Of a stretch of DNA of 64,000 nucleotides, positions 34,301 to 43,135 are shown piece after piece; within the stretch, counting starts at the first letter, position 1, and every line of letters begins with the position of its first letter. A program made the translations under genes and the position numbers. Below the pieces are notes generated by a model. It searched no databases, was not told the origin of the DNA, and was given only the letters and a program-made list of their open reading frames with translations. Source of the DNA: Corythucha ciliata (lineage: Eukaryota; Arthropoda; Insecta; Hemiptera; Tingidae); assembly GCA_038030265.1 (NCBI GenBank), contig CM075941.1, forward strand, positions 3,596,001 through 3,660,000, in the 5' to 3' direction.

Positions 34301-36130
34301 GCTTTATATTTATATTTTTGGTGTGAGTGCTCAACTGTGAAGCTTTCAATTTTCCCTAGCTGAAGCTCAACAGTAAGTACCAAATAACCCAGTCGCAATA
34401 ATTATTTTTGTATTTCGATAAGCAATTAACGGAACGAAAGAAAAAGTACAAAAATGCACTGTGCTTAATCCTTCCGAAATAAATGTCCATAACTCAAATG
34501 CCCATTTCTTTTGTAGGCTATTTGGGCTGCTGCTACTACGCCACGATACGGAATTGTTTATTTCCCTTTCCTCCGAATGATTTATGGAATTTCACTCATT
34601 TTTTTCGTGAGTATTATTTTTTTTGTAATCAATTTGGAAAGCTTTTGTAAATCTAATGTTCGTTACAGAAGTACTTCGCTGGGTTGTGCAGCCAAAATTT
34701 GATAAAGGTGCCTGTTTGGAATTTGAATTCGCAGTTTAAGATGTAAGGACAAAAATGCACTGTGATTGATCCTTTCGAAATGCCTTTCCGTAACATAAAC
34801 GACATTTCTTTCGTAGGTTTAGGCTGCCGCAACTACGTTACAGGACGGAATTGTTTCTTTCCCTTTTAATTTCAATGGTTTTTGGAACCTCAATCGTTGT
34901 TTTGTGAGTATTGCTTTTTTTGTTTTCCAATTGGAAAATAATTGTTAATCTGACGTTCCTTACAGAAGCACTTCGCAGAGTTTGTGCAGCGAAATTTCGA
35001 AAAAGCAGCCTGTTTGAAATTTGAGTACCCAGTTTGAGGCAACGTATCAAAAATTGGTGTAGGTAACATTATTTTTGATCATCACATTTAATCATTATTA
35101 TTGCCGATCATTTGTACAATATTTTAAAAAGGAACATAACTAATATTGTTTCAACGTTGGAAGTAGCCATTTATAAAACATTAATTAAATGAAAGTAGAC
35201 AACATTTTGTACAATGTACAATAAATATTGTTTCGTGTCATTTAAACAACATTTATTAAATGGGACATGACAAACGTTGATTTAATGTTGATATGAAATA
35301 TTTGTAAAATATTCTTTCATTGATTTAAAAACGCCCTTTACTGGGAGGGCGCTAACCAACTTTCGACATAGAGGAATTTCACTGTTTTCCCTCTGAAATA
35401 GGAATTTCGCATCGGTTCGCACTATATCTAACCAGAAACTGTATTTCATGGATACGTATAGCCTCGACACATCCGACACAAGCAATTTTGCGGCTATTTA
35501 ACAAACGAATCTCGACTCTTTGTCCATCACTGGCCATTTTTTCTGAGGAAAGTCTGTTTTCCCGGCAAAATTTCAATACTTCGTTGTTTTTAAAGGGCAA
35601 AATGTTCAATTAGACAATATTTGAAGGGGGCAAATTGACGATTTTCAAACTGTTGTAGTTAGTTGTAGCAACATGGGCAGCAGCGAGCAGCCTATCCTTG
35701 TTCCGACCGTTTACACAGTTCAAGAATGTAGCCAACTATCAGAATGAACGACATTTCCCCGCAGAAACTCTAAATTCTTGCCCTAAGATAAGATTATTTG
35801 TCGATTAATCGCTGTTGAAATCCAGAAAAACAGGTGATTCGAACAGCCTGAAATTTTGAAAAAAATGGTTTTGGTAGTCTCGTAAACACTATTTCCCCCC
35901 CCCACCCCCTACCACCATACTCCTATGACATTGGTCCTCCCTGCTATTATTAACTTTAAAGTAACATAATTACTTACAAGATCGTCACATATGTAAACCG
36001 CTCCTCCTCGTTCTGGACTGAAGACGGCCACTGCAAACAACGGATGAACTTGATGCCAGTCGACGATCGTAAACGACGTGCTGGGCGATAAATCGCCCAC
36101 TTTGATGCGATAGTCGAAATAGAGCGTCAT
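18448..36130 (-). CDS. IFT140: Intraflagellar transport protein 140 (IFT140), 21 exons
   Basis: IFT140 is a core subunit of intraflagellar transport complex A, which drives retrograde transport and entry of membrane cargo in cilia. Exons, 5' to 3' on the minus strand: 35978-36130, 27473-27697, 27125-27389, 26887-27062, 26626-26830, 26170-26559, 25894-26107, 25630-25830, 25404-25557, 25197-25331, 24982-25130, 24733-24910, 24340-24626, 23968-24244, 23750-23910, 23221-23365, 22966-23151, 19131-19349, 18898-19055, 18616-18824, 18448-18545. Phases agree at every junction and the sum is 4185 nt, about 1394 residues plus stop, close to the roughly 1460 of vertebrate IFT140. The N-terminal half is WD40 propellers and the C-terminal half a TPR-like solenoid. 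No internal stop is present, so the gene looks functional. Exon ends were chosen from GT-AG sites plus homology. Weak donors occur at exons 3, 8, 10 and 11. Confidence 0.97.
19763..21415. mobile_element. TIR-bounded non-autonomous DNA transposon with internal degenerate array
   Basis: The two ends are imperfect inverted repeats of about 65 bp: 19763-19828 and the reverse complement of 21349-21415 share TGCTTCAAAAATG, AATACACAAAAATAG and GACGTCCTACTTTCC. Inside is an array of diverged ~28-30-bp units like 'AAAATCCGCGAAATTGGGTT' plus 'TTGAAAGAGC', and no protein-coding region. A segment at 20692-20835 (GTAGGACGC words) matches 29212-29345. The inner TIR core (GGGTGA..AGACGTCC) resembles hAT-type termini, but class and target-site duplication are not established. 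Confidence 0.65.
21605..22460 (+). repeat. GC-rich dispersed repeat, copy A (promoter-like)
   Basis: This copy begins GTTGAGATCGAGTAACCAAA and is alignable over its whole length with 32046 onward. Shared landmarks in order are ATCTCGGTAAG, a CAGTGGGTGG block, a TATA-like CAATATAAG (21815-21823), ACGGCCGCAG, CGGACAACCC-like words, a GGTTCTCC block with GTGACGAACACCG, TACTGGTCGACGAAG, and GCGCTAACC stem-loops at the end. Open frames are not conserved between copies. It could be a solo LTR-like or other non-coding retroelement. Its class is unknown. Confidence 0.7.
22966..24910 (-). CDS. IFT140: IFT140 exons 12-17: TPR-like solenoid
   Basis: Six exons encode the main helical repeat region, residues about 756-1167. 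Recognisable conserved stretches are [20 protein letters not shown] and the following GHMGHTRG (exon 12), [18 protein letters not shown] and HRHEVPRML (exon 13), [15 protein letters not shown] and AVHFYTRA (exon 14), [19 protein letters not shown] (exon 15), and [15 protein letters not shown] (exon 17). Introns are short, with clean phase agreement. The start of exon 12 uses a CACACGAAG acceptor, chosen because it restores the conserved AVW sequence; the downstream TTGCAG acceptor would break the frame. Confidence 0.95.
23410..23721. repeat. Long imperfect palindrome inside IFT140 intron 15
   Basis: The arms 23410-23537 and 23590-23721 are inverted copies with roughly 90% identity by eye: GTTCAAAATAC, CATATGGGAAAAAACATATT, GTTGTTGTCAAAAAAA, GAACAATTAGAGC and CTCGTTTTCATTT occur in both. 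The palindrome occupies nearly the whole 384-nt intron (23366-23749) without touching either splice site. A fold-back MITE is the simplest explanation. Confidence 0.85.
24982..27697 (-). CDS. IFT140: IFT140 exons 2-11: WD40 propellers and linker
   Basis: Ten exons encode residues about 52-755. Exon 2 has [20 protein letters not shown] and a nearby WT segment typical of the first propeller. Exon 3 contains the family signature [12 protein letters not shown]. Exons 4-6 continue the blades ([29 protein letters not shown]). Exon 7 has LTFQGTVKQ and LQVWDLSR. Exons 8-9 cover the second propeller to [15 protein letters not shown]. Exon 11 opens the solenoid ([14 protein letters not shown]). All junctions keep frame. 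Exon 3 uses an unusual donor (G|GTGATT), which the continuation into exon 4 supports. Confidence 0.95.
28140..29110 (-). repeat. Degenerate ~30-bp tandem array (family 1, reverse orientation)
   Basis: Units with CGCTAATTCGCGGCTAAAAT and TGAGAAAAA cores run from about 28140 to 29105, strongly diverged. It is the same family as 10.2-11.6 kb. Confidence 0.8.
29212..30600. repeat. TIR-like head plus degenerate 'cgaaatttgg' array
   Basis: 29212-29345 matches the internal segment at 20692-20835 of the intron-17 element (TAGGGTGACTGGATGTC start, TTTCCGAGGACGC, repeated GTAGGACGC). It is followed by diverged ~28-30-bp units in both orientations ('AAATCCGTGAAATTGG', then 'CCAATTTCGCGG' types). No matching right terminus was found, so this is a partial or rearranged relative. 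Confidence 0.6.
30845..31080 (+). repeat. ~17-bp minisatellite (CTGCAAAGTTCCAAACA type)
   Basis: About a dozen tandem variants of a 17-20-bp unit lie here: GTTCCAAACACTGCAAA is repeated exactly twice near 30910-30945, with diverged copies on both sides. The array sits inside IFT140 intron 1. The matching minus-strand open frame is a repeat artefact. Confidence 0.8.
31640..32050. repeat. Inverted plus direct repeat cluster (~150-bp arms)
   Basis: A segment containing ACCTCTACAGATACCCC and the GGGGGCAGGATCGC block (about 31645-31795) is followed by its inverted copy (about 31797-31950) and then a second copy in the inverted orientation (about 31950-32050). GATCATGTTTTATGCGTCGG occurs at two places about 140 bp apart, and its inverse, more diverged, lies near 31710-31735. 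The centre reads ACACTTTATAACGATATTG. The cluster abuts the GC-rich dispersed repeat at 32046. Confidence 0.8.
32046..33482 (+). repeat. GC-rich dispersed repeat, copy B, with tandem stem-loop array
   Basis: The first ~700 bp align with copy A at 21605 and include a clear TATATAA box (32274-32280) followed by a CAGCAACAAGACC region. From about 32745 to 33482 the end is expanded into a tandem array of ~45-60-bp units. Nearly every unit has a short perfect palindrome with a four-base loop, AGCGC-AAGG-GCGCT or AGCGC-AGGA-GCGCT; two units change both arms to AGCGTC and GACGCT. About 14 such hairpins occur in copy B, against about two in copy A. No conserved reading frame was seen. Confidence 0.75.
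33483..35346. mobile_element. AT-rich insertion interrupting the stem-loop array
   Basis: At 33482 the repeat text GCGCAAG stops, and it resumes as GGCGCTAACCAACTT at 35347, so about 1.86 kb has been inserted within one hairpin unit. The inserted DNA is AT-rich, with subterminal clusters of AATATTG and ACGTTG words near both ends (33500-33760 and 35060-35330), and a weak inverted similarity at its termini (CCCgATAAA against CTCCCAGTAAA). In the middle is a 301-bp tandem dimer. No coding region was found. A non-autonomous DNA transposon is likely, class unknown. The left boundary of the 11.7-kb duplication lies inside it. Confidence 0.6.
34452..35052 (+). repeat. 301-bp tandem dimer
   Basis: AAAATGCACTGTG recurs 301 bp apart (34452 and 34752). 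The flanking text, including TTTCTTTTGTAGG/TTTCTTTCGTAGG, GGAATTGTTT, GTGAGTATT and ACAGAAG.ACTTCGC, is repeated with about 85% identity. The second unit plus part of the first is also present in the distal duplicate (46351 onward). Confidence 0.8.
35347..35977. other. Short unique stretch upstream of IFT140 exon 1 donor
   Basis: The remainder of the dispersed repeat (GGCGCTAACC) continues to about 35370. AT-rich intron sequence without recognised features follows up to the exon 1 donor. Confidence 0.4.
35978..36130 (-). CDS. IFT140: IFT140 exon 1 (N-terminus)
   Basis: The 51-codon exon begins ATG at 36128-36130 and encodes a [10 protein letters not shown] start, [19 protein letters not shown] and ICDDL. 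That is the N-terminal beta-propeller entry of IFT140, with the conserved W-H-x-V-H-P. It ends in phase 0 at a consensus GTAAGT donor and joins exon 2 ([13 protein letters not shown]) across 8.3 kb. The start is the first ATG and aligns with the usual IFT140 N-terminus. Confidence 0.93.
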
Positions 36131-36221
36131 TTCTTTTTTTTGTACACACTTTTAAAATACTCGAAATTCTACGAAGGAACGCGACGAATTGGAGTTTTTT
36201 CCCCGTGTTTTCAAGCTCGTC

Positions 36222-36235
36222 GTAGCCATGGCAAC
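36222..36235 (-). promoter_or_regulatory. RFX X-box in the IFT140 promoter
   Basis: GTAGCCATGGCAAC matches the RFX-factor X-box consensus (GTNRCC-AT-RGYAAC) at every position and is nearly palindromic. It lies 92 bp upstream of the IFT140 ATG, in the position typical of X-boxes in ciliary genes. It is expected to bind RFX/DAF-19-type regulators of ciliogenesis. Confidence 0.85.
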
Positions 36236-36645
36236 GTTTTGCGTATTTTCTTCAATATTTTCCCACCCGGTTGAGCCGCTGCCGGGCAGTCAACTACCAT
36301 CATCATCTACATTCACCTTTAGTTTCATTGTTTAGAAGCCGGCGAGAAAGAAAAGAGAGAGAGTGAGTGAGTGAGGGAGTGAGAACACCTCCTGAGTAAC
36401 CGGTGGACTTACGAGGAGCCCTCCCCTGCCCCTTCCCATTACAGAAACCAAGGTCAAACGAAAAGAGTTCGTTTTTTTTTTTGTAGATCGGTAGGTATAC
36501 ACCTTAGAACGAACAGATTTAGACTTCCTCCCACCACTTAATTCTACATTTCGACAAAATGTGCACCCCAAAAGTGAAAAGAAAACAAAATAATTCTCCC
36601 AAGAAACTCGTCTTCTTACGAGTTTCATAGATTGTGTAACGACGA

Positions 36646-36651
36646 TTTATT
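36646..36651 (-). terminator. Polyadenylation signal of HSP60 3' exon
   Basis: AATAAA on the minus strand lies about 50 bp beyond the HSP60 stop codon at 36702-36704. Confidence 0.6.
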
Positions 36652-36701
36652 GTATTTTATTATTTTTAATACACCGGAGCGACGACTCTTACGTACGGTG
36701 T

Positions 36702-36983
36702 TCACAGTATGATTTCATCTCCATCAAAAACAAAAGTAACGGCCGCATCTGTTGTAATAAGAAGGGAAGCGACGACGGCTGCATCGTACAGCGCAGTTTT
36801 TACGACCTGAGGAGAAGAAAAAAAATATATTGTTTTAATTTTCTCTTCGTATTCTTTTTAATTTATTAAAAATGTTTTTTTATTCTTTTTCACCTTAACA
36901 GGATCAATTATTCCCGCTTTCATCATATCAACGAATTCATTTTTCATAGCGTCGTAGCCAATTTCTCCCCCGGACAGTAAAAC
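36702..36983 (-). CDS. HSPD1: HSP60 chaperonin, last two exons only (proximal copy)
   Basis: HSP60 is the mitochondrial group I chaperonin. Penultimate exon 36894-36983 encodes VLLSGGEIGYDAM and FVDMMKAGIIDPVK; terminal exon 36702-36806 encodes VVKTALYDAAVVASLLITTD. That is the conserved equatorial-domain end of HSP60, joined by consensus GT-AG sites in frame. After AAVTF the protein ends in a divergent FDGDEIIL and stop, without the Gly-Gly-Met tail usual in mitochondrial HSP60. No upstream HSP60 exon is visible anywhere to the right in this window. The gene either has very distant 5' exons or is a fragment. It lies head-to-tail upstream of IFT140 on the same strand. Confidence 0.82.
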
Positions 36984-37189
36984 CTGGATAGTTAAAGAGG
37001 CGAAATAAGAGGGAGAACAAGCGCGTGGCATCTACCGGTTGGTAGGTAGAAGAAAGCCCAAACCCAGGGACTCAGTGGTGGTGGTTGAAGGGGGGGGGGA
37101 ACATGAAACTGTTATAAATTCGTAGCTCGCAAGAATCTCTTTGTTCTACACCCTCCTCCCTGCCACTATACAAGCACGATACTAGCTAT

Positions 37190-37850
37190 TTATAGCAGAA
37201 AAACCCCGTTGATCCGCCTTTACGCCGCTAATTAACGATTTTTTCTCACTTTCATCCACGAATTAGCGATTTTCTCAATTTTTGTAGCGAAATTTCATCC
37301 GCGAATCAGCACTTTTTCTCAACTTTAGCCGCGAATTATCCATTTTTTTTTTTGTACACACCTTCCTTCAATTTTAGCCACGAATTGGCGTTTTTCTTCA
37401 TTGTTTCGCCGCAAATTAACGCTTTCTGTCATTTTATTTACGAATTAGTGATTTTTCTCAATTTTAGCCCTGAATTAGCGGCTTTAATTAATTTTTATTG
37501 ATTTTCCCCAATTTTAGCCATAAATCATAGCTTTTTCTTGTTGTTTATATGCCCTTCGCTTTTTCTCTATTTTGGCCGTGAATTAGCTATTATACATTGT
37601 CATTTCAGCTGCGAATTTGATTTTTTCCTCAGTTTTGACTCGGATTTAGCGTATTTCTCAATTCTAGCCATTTTGTCCCCATTGTTTTTTTCACTCTGCT
37701 ATGAACCAGCACTTTTTCTTTAAATTTAGTCGAGGACATGGCTCAATAACAGCACATTTGTGTTTTGTTTTAATTGAAACATTGAGAAAATGGCGCGAAT
37801 CAGCGATTTTTTTTTTTTTTTTTTTTTCCAAGTTTGAGGATCAAAATAAT
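37190..37850 (+). repeat. Degenerate ~30-bp array (family 1), proximal copy
   Basis: These are AATTTTAGCC/GAATTAGCG units, same orientation as 1.4-4.8 kb, ending in poly-T near 37808-37828. The matching distal block is 48900-49535. Confidence 0.8.
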
Positions 37851-38214
37851 CCGGCGCTACCTTCGTAGACGGGAGCCATAAGTGCCAGGGAAAGGCTGGC
37901 CGCTGGGGAGGTGGAACCGCTTCGCAACGGTTTGTCTCAATGGCTCGCTTATATCGTCGGATTTCCCGTGTCGAAAAAGCCAGAGATACGCGGTTCGGAG
38001 GGCTTAAAAAGGGTGATTTTCTGGTCCATTTTTATCAGCCTCAGCTAAAAAACACCGTCCATAAAGGGGCCGTCGGCGCCGAAAATCTCAACGTTTGGCC
38101 TTGTTACGATATCTGGTTCTTTACGATATTTATTGACTCCAGAGTATATGTGGTTAGTAGTCCATGTAGCCAGTTCTTTTCTTTCAGGAAGCTCAGGGGC
38201 AAGTCTACGTCTCA
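37851..38214 (+). other. Conserved-between-copies open segment, unrecognised
   Basis: An open frame at 37940-38233 (MARLYRRISRV start) is preserved in the distal copy (from 49657), but the duplication is recent so this is weak evidence for coding. The protein matches nothing I recognise, and the segment sits between two repeat arrays. I would not call it a gene. Confidence 0.3.
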
Positions 38215-40015
38215 AATTGAGAAAAAGTGCTGATGTCCAGTTTCTGGCCGTCCTTTGCCGCTAAAATTGAGAAGGCACGCAATTTTGCGGTTCTTGTGGC
38301 AATTGCGCGTCAAAATGCCAATAATTCTTGGCTATTATTGCGAAATAATAGCCGCCGAAATAATAGCGCATTCGTGGCTAAAATTAAGAGAATGCATCAA
38401 GTCCTGGCTTCTGGTACAACAGAGAAAACACGCTCAAGTGTAGGTCTTAGGGCAAATCCGTCACTAAAATTGAGGAGAGCGCTAATTAATGCTAAAATTG
38501 GCCCTGTGACCTAAGTGAGGCGGAGCCGCGCGATTTTAGTGGCTAGAGCGGGTTCAGCGTTTCTAGGAGGAAAAGCGTGGAGTGCACAGCTCGATTCTAT
38601 GAAATTAATTAGTTGATTAAATCGTTGATTTGCGGTTACAAATTTTTAAAAATCCCTTATTCGAGGCTAAAATTGAGAAAACGCCAATCCGTAGCTTCTT
38701 AAGGATATTTCGTAGATGTAACTGAGAAAAAATATTAATCCGTAGCTATAATTGAAAAACTACGGCTTGTATTGAGAAAAAAGCGCTATATTTAAGCTCA
38801 AATTGAGATTGAACACTTTGAAAAGCACTAATTAATTTGAAAAGTGCTAATTCGCTGCTAAAAATTTAGGAAAAAGCCAACTTCTGGCAAAAATTGAGAA
38901 ATATCGCGAATTCAAGTAATAAAACAATTGAGAAAAGTGCTAATTCCCTGCTAAAAAGGAGAAAAAGCGCTAATTCGCGGTTAGAATGAAGAAAAATCTC
39001 AGTAGGTGTTCAAAATTGAAAATAAATGCCAATTTTTGACTTCTAAAGGCAACCTAATTGTGGCTAATCCATAGTCAAAAGTTACGAAACACATTGTTAA
39101 CGCTGGGCTAAAATTTGAAAAAAACCCCGGCTAATATGTGCGGATAATTTTTGGAAATCGCTAATTAGTGCGCCAGGAATTAAGAGAAACGCTAATTTTC
39201 TGCTAAAATTGAGAAAAGGCGCTAATTCGCGGCTGAAATTGAGGAAAATTGCAAATTCGTGGAAAAAGTGTACTATACATAAACTCTGATTCGCGACTCA
39301 AAAATAAAACATTTGAAAATTCGCCAATTCACTAAAAGTCGCAGCTAAAACTCCGCGGGAAAAGCGCAAATCCATAGCTTTAGTTGAAAATATTTTGTTA
39401 ATGCAGGGCTAAAACGTGAAAACCCCGCTGATTTGCGGCCAATTTTGGAAATCTTCAAATTAGCACGGCTAAACTAGAAAAAACCGCAAATTTGTTTGAC
39501 TTTTTTCGTGCTCCAATTGAGAAAAAAGTGCTAACTTGTTGCTAAAAATTGAGGAAAACGGCAATTTGTGGCAAAGTTTAAGATAAATCACTACATTTGC
39601 AGCTAAAATTGAAAAAAAATGTAAAATTGATAAAATAGCGACAAAGTCTAATTTATATCTATAATGGTTTGTAGCCCAAATCGTGGTTATAGGTGAAAAA
39701 ACTCGCTAATTTGCGGCTAAAACTGAGGATAAGCGCTAATCCATAGCTAGAAGTGGTTGATGAGGGGGAGGGGATTGTTAATGCGGAGCTATAATGTAAA
39801 ATACCTGGCTTATTTGCGACTGATTTTGGAAAATCACTAATTAGCACGGCTAGAAATCAAGAAATTACGTTCGTTTTCAAATCGAATTGACAAAAAGTGC
39901 TAATTCGCTGATAAAACGCTGTAATGAACGCTCAAAAACGCCAATTCGTTGGTAAAATGGAGAAAAAATCGCATATTCGCAGGAGGAAAAATGCTACTTG
40001 GCGGCAGAAATTGAG
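38215..40015 (-). repeat. Degenerate ~30-bp array (family 1, reverse), proximal copy
   Basis: CGCTAATTCGCGGCTAAAAT-type units with TGAGAAAAA spacers run for 1.8 kb. The forward array at 37.2-37.85 kb and this reverse array form a large inverted pair around 37.85-38.2 kb. The distal counterpart is 49910-51700. Confidence 0.8.
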
Positions 40016-40660
40016 AGCAAAACTGACGAATTATAATCCCAAATGTAACGATTTTACGCCAAAACAAACGATTTTACGCCAAACCTAACGACTCTCTTGA
40101 CAACTGACGATTTCAGCATAAAACTGACGATTTCAAGCCAAAGCTGAGGTCTGATATAAAAACTGATGATTTCACTGTTAAACTAATTTTGTTAGATTCC
40201 CTCAAAAAGTTAATTTTACCTTGAAACTTGAGGTTTTACCCCAAAACCGAACATTTTATCGCAAGACTGACGAGTTCCAAACCCAAAGTTGAAGTTTTAT
40301 CGTTTTTTCACTGCAAAACTGGCGATTTAACCTTAAAAATTACCGGGTTTACCTCGAATCCGGTGATTTTAGGTCAAAATGGAGAACAAAATCGCGAACA
40401 ATTGCGATTTAGGGCTTAAGTTCTGTTCATTGCCAAACTGAGTTTATACCCCAGTCATAATTTTCGCATTTTGCATTCAAAAACGTTTAAACCCTTAACA
40501 ACTCTTAATCGGACATTTGTCGACCATCCCTTAAGCGCAGAAAATGACAATTTTAGCACGGAAATGGAGATTTTAGTCGGTTCTAAAATTGTGATTTTGT
40601 CCAAAAACTGGCAATTTTAGCTCCCAGGTTGGGTTTTTAAGTGTTTTTTTCGTCGGGGAA
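40016..40660 (+). repeat. Degenerate ~22-bp array, 'AAAACTGACGATTTTA' type
   Basis: Units of about 20-25 bp (ACTGACGATTTCA, ACGATTTTACGCCAAA) repeat with low identity. The distal counterpart is 51701-52345. The style is similar to 7.1-7.35 kb. Confidence 0.7.
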
Positions 40661-41214
40661 ACAACATCTGTTCACTTTTACTTCCATGTTCCCTACGGGA
40701 ATGGAAGTGTGGTGTTTTTAGTTGAGTTAGATTTGCGAAAATGGTATTTTTGGGCTCAAAAACCGCAAAATTATGTCACCCTAGCGAAATTCGTTTTGAG
40801 AGCAACAAAAATCCTTGAAATTGATTTTTTTTATTAGCGAAATTGGAGAATTCGTTTTTTTATTTTATTTAGTGAGCGCAGACGAAACAATAAATGTGGC
40901 TGTACTGAAGGATTTATACTTTGGGAATGTATCTAGAGGTGGGCATCTGCCCCACTATATACATATAAATCTGCGCTTTCGAGTCTCGGGAAGGGCAGCT
41001 GCCTACACCGCCCCCTCCCCCCAACTGGCTTCGCCCATGAAGTCATGCAATTGTATGGAGCGAGAGTACCTAGACAGTTTGTCCAGCGGGTAACCATGAC
41101 CGCTGTGAGAGGGTGGGGGTCGACAGTTGGCAAGGTGGAGAGGGGCCAGCAAACGCTAGTGGTCAGCGTATCCTTATGTGTGTTTTGTCTTTTTTTGTGT
41201 GTAGAATGTATAGA
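40661..41214. other. No gene recognised between arrays
   Basis: The stretch contains a GC-richer block (40930-41130) that is present unchanged in the distal copy (52613-52815). Open frames on both strands overlap and none resembles a known protein. Confidence 0.4.
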
Positions 41215-41990
41215 TATAGCCATTTTGAAGGCGCTAATCGTCATAAGCACAATATGTAGCCTATTTAGGCACAAATGATAAGTTTGGCCATTTTTAGAGG
41301 GTTAATTGCCAGTACAAGTGAGCCATTTTTAAGGCGTCAATAGCCAGTTTGGCCATTTACGAACGAATGGTCAATTTTTCCAATTTTAGAATTGTAATAA
41401 TCTGTTTTAGCCTTAGGGCTTTTCAAAGCGTGAATCGCCAGTTTATCCATTTATAGGCCACGCGTAGAGTAAATATTGGCAATTTTTTGGGCGCGAATCG
41501 TCAGCTTAGCCATTTTTAGTTCACGAACCGTCAGTTTAGCCAAGATCGCGAATAAGCCAGTCGAGCCAAAGAAGTGAATAGTCAGTAATTGTGGCGCACG
41601 ATTGTGTAAGTTTGGCCATATTTGACGCGCGAGAATGGTCGATTTAGACATTTTCAGGGCTGGAATCATCTTTAACGGAATTTTCAGGGCTGCAAGCATC
41701 GGCTTTTCAGCCTTAGCCATTTTCAAGATGCGAATAGTCAGTTTAGATGTTTCAGTAAACGAATAGTCTGTCAAGCCAAACAAGTGAATCTCCAGTAGTT
41801 TTGGCACTCGAATCGCAAGCTTATACAGTTGGGAATTGCCAATTTGGCTATTTTTAGTTCGCATTTAGTCAGTCAATTTAGCCATTTTGGGGAGCGATTT
41901 ATAGTCAGTTCAGCTATTTTTAGGCAGCGAGTGACTGTCAAGCAGCCATTTTTAGTGGCGAAGCGCTCGATTTCTCAAGGCCACTCCCAA
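41215..41990. repeat. Degenerate array, 'GCCATTTTTAGGGCGCGAAT' type
   Basis: Units of about 28-32 bp read AGTTTAGCCATTTTTAGG followed by a CG-rich GCGCGAATCGTC word. The distal counterpart is 52899-53690, which has one additional ~27-bp unit near 53565. Confidence 0.75.
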
Positions 41991-42299
41991 AAGGTTTTTT
42001 TGGGGGGGGGGAAGCTTTTCTGTGGACGCGTTCACGAAAAATTAAAATTCGCAGGGTTTTATGTTGCCAAAACCTCAATTTTTTCCCGATTTCGCTCTCT
42101 TAAAAAACTAGTTTTCTGATCTTTCTCGCCAAAAAACCATTTTCGCGTATGGCTCACTGAAACAATAAATTTCTCAGATTTCGCACACAAAACTTCCAAA
42201 TTTTTTGGTTTTTTGTTGGTGAAAAACAAAGTTTACGGTGTCGCCTAATTCAAAAGCATTATTATGATACAAAAAAAACTTGGAATTTTTTGGATTCCG

Positions 42300-43135
42300 C
42301 CAGAGGCGTAGCCAGTACGTGATCAAGGGCAGCCAGGCGCGGAACCAGTGGGGGGGAGGGGAGCGTTCGTTCCCCGCGGGTGAAATTCAGAAAATAACAT
42401 TTTGCGGAAAAACGCTCCCATTCACGGCTAACGAAAATAGCGCTGATTCACGGCTAAACTTGAGAAATAAATCTCAATATTCCGCGATTAAAATTGAGAA
42501 AACACAAATTTGCGGTTTCGCGGTGCAAATTCCGGGCCGAAATTAAGAAAAGGCGCTAATTTACGGCTAAAAATGACGAAATAAAGTGCTCGTTCAATTT
42601 AGAAATGAGAAAAATCACTCATTTTGTGGCTGAAATTGAGGGAAAACGCCGATCGACGGCTAAAATTGAGGAATCGAGACTGCGGCTAAAAAAAATAATA
42701 CAGCGCTCGTTCAAAGATAAAATTGACAAAAATCACCCATTTGCGGCTGATATTGAGAAAAGGTGCCAGTTCGAGGTTTATCGATCCAGCATCCCGGTAA
42801 AATTGCGGAAAAGTGCTAGGGGCTACAAGAAAAAGCGCGAATTAGCGCATACATTTTTGAAAAAGTGTTCATTCACCGCTAGAATTGAGGAAAAGTGCTC
42901 GTTCGCAGGTGAAATTGAGATTAACACTCACTACTTCAAGATTTTGCGATGCAAGGGCTGAGAAAAAGCAATAATTTACGGCTAAAATTTGGGAAAAACG
43001 CCGATTCGAGGCTAAAATTGAGAAACAACGTTCACCTAACGGCTCAAAGAAAGGGAAAACTACTCTTTTGAGGCTGAATTTGACAGAACGCGCTGAGTGC
43101 GCTGGCCGTAATTTAAATAATATACCAAAAAGGCG
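42300..43135 (-). repeat. Degenerate ~30-bp array (family 1, reverse) with TIR-like head
   Basis: It starts near CAGAGGCGTAGCCAGTACGT (42302), a transposon-terminus-like sequence, and passes into CGGCTAAAATTGAGGAAAA units. The distal counterpart is 54013-54850. The distal array contains about 28 bp more near 54670. Confidence 0.7.

Larger units (their letters stand above)
27698..35977. other. IFT140 intron 1 (8.3 kb), filled with repeats
   Basis: Donor GTAAGT after exon 1 and TTTCAAACAG before exon 2 are strong, and both exons are in phase 0. The intron contains at least six blocks: a family-1 array (28.14-29.1 kb), a TIR-related array (29.21-30.6 kb), a 17-bp minisatellite, an inverted-repeat cluster, the GC-rich dispersed repeat and an AT-rich insertion. 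Between blocks (27.70-28.14, 30.6-30.84, 31.08-31.63, 35.35-35.97 kb) I see nothing recognisable. Confidence 0.85.

Noticed and set aside
37940..38233. Open frame conserved in both duplicates (MARLYRRISRV start)
   Set aside because: Conservation is explained by the recent duplication; no known domain, no splice context, and it is flanked by repeat arrays.
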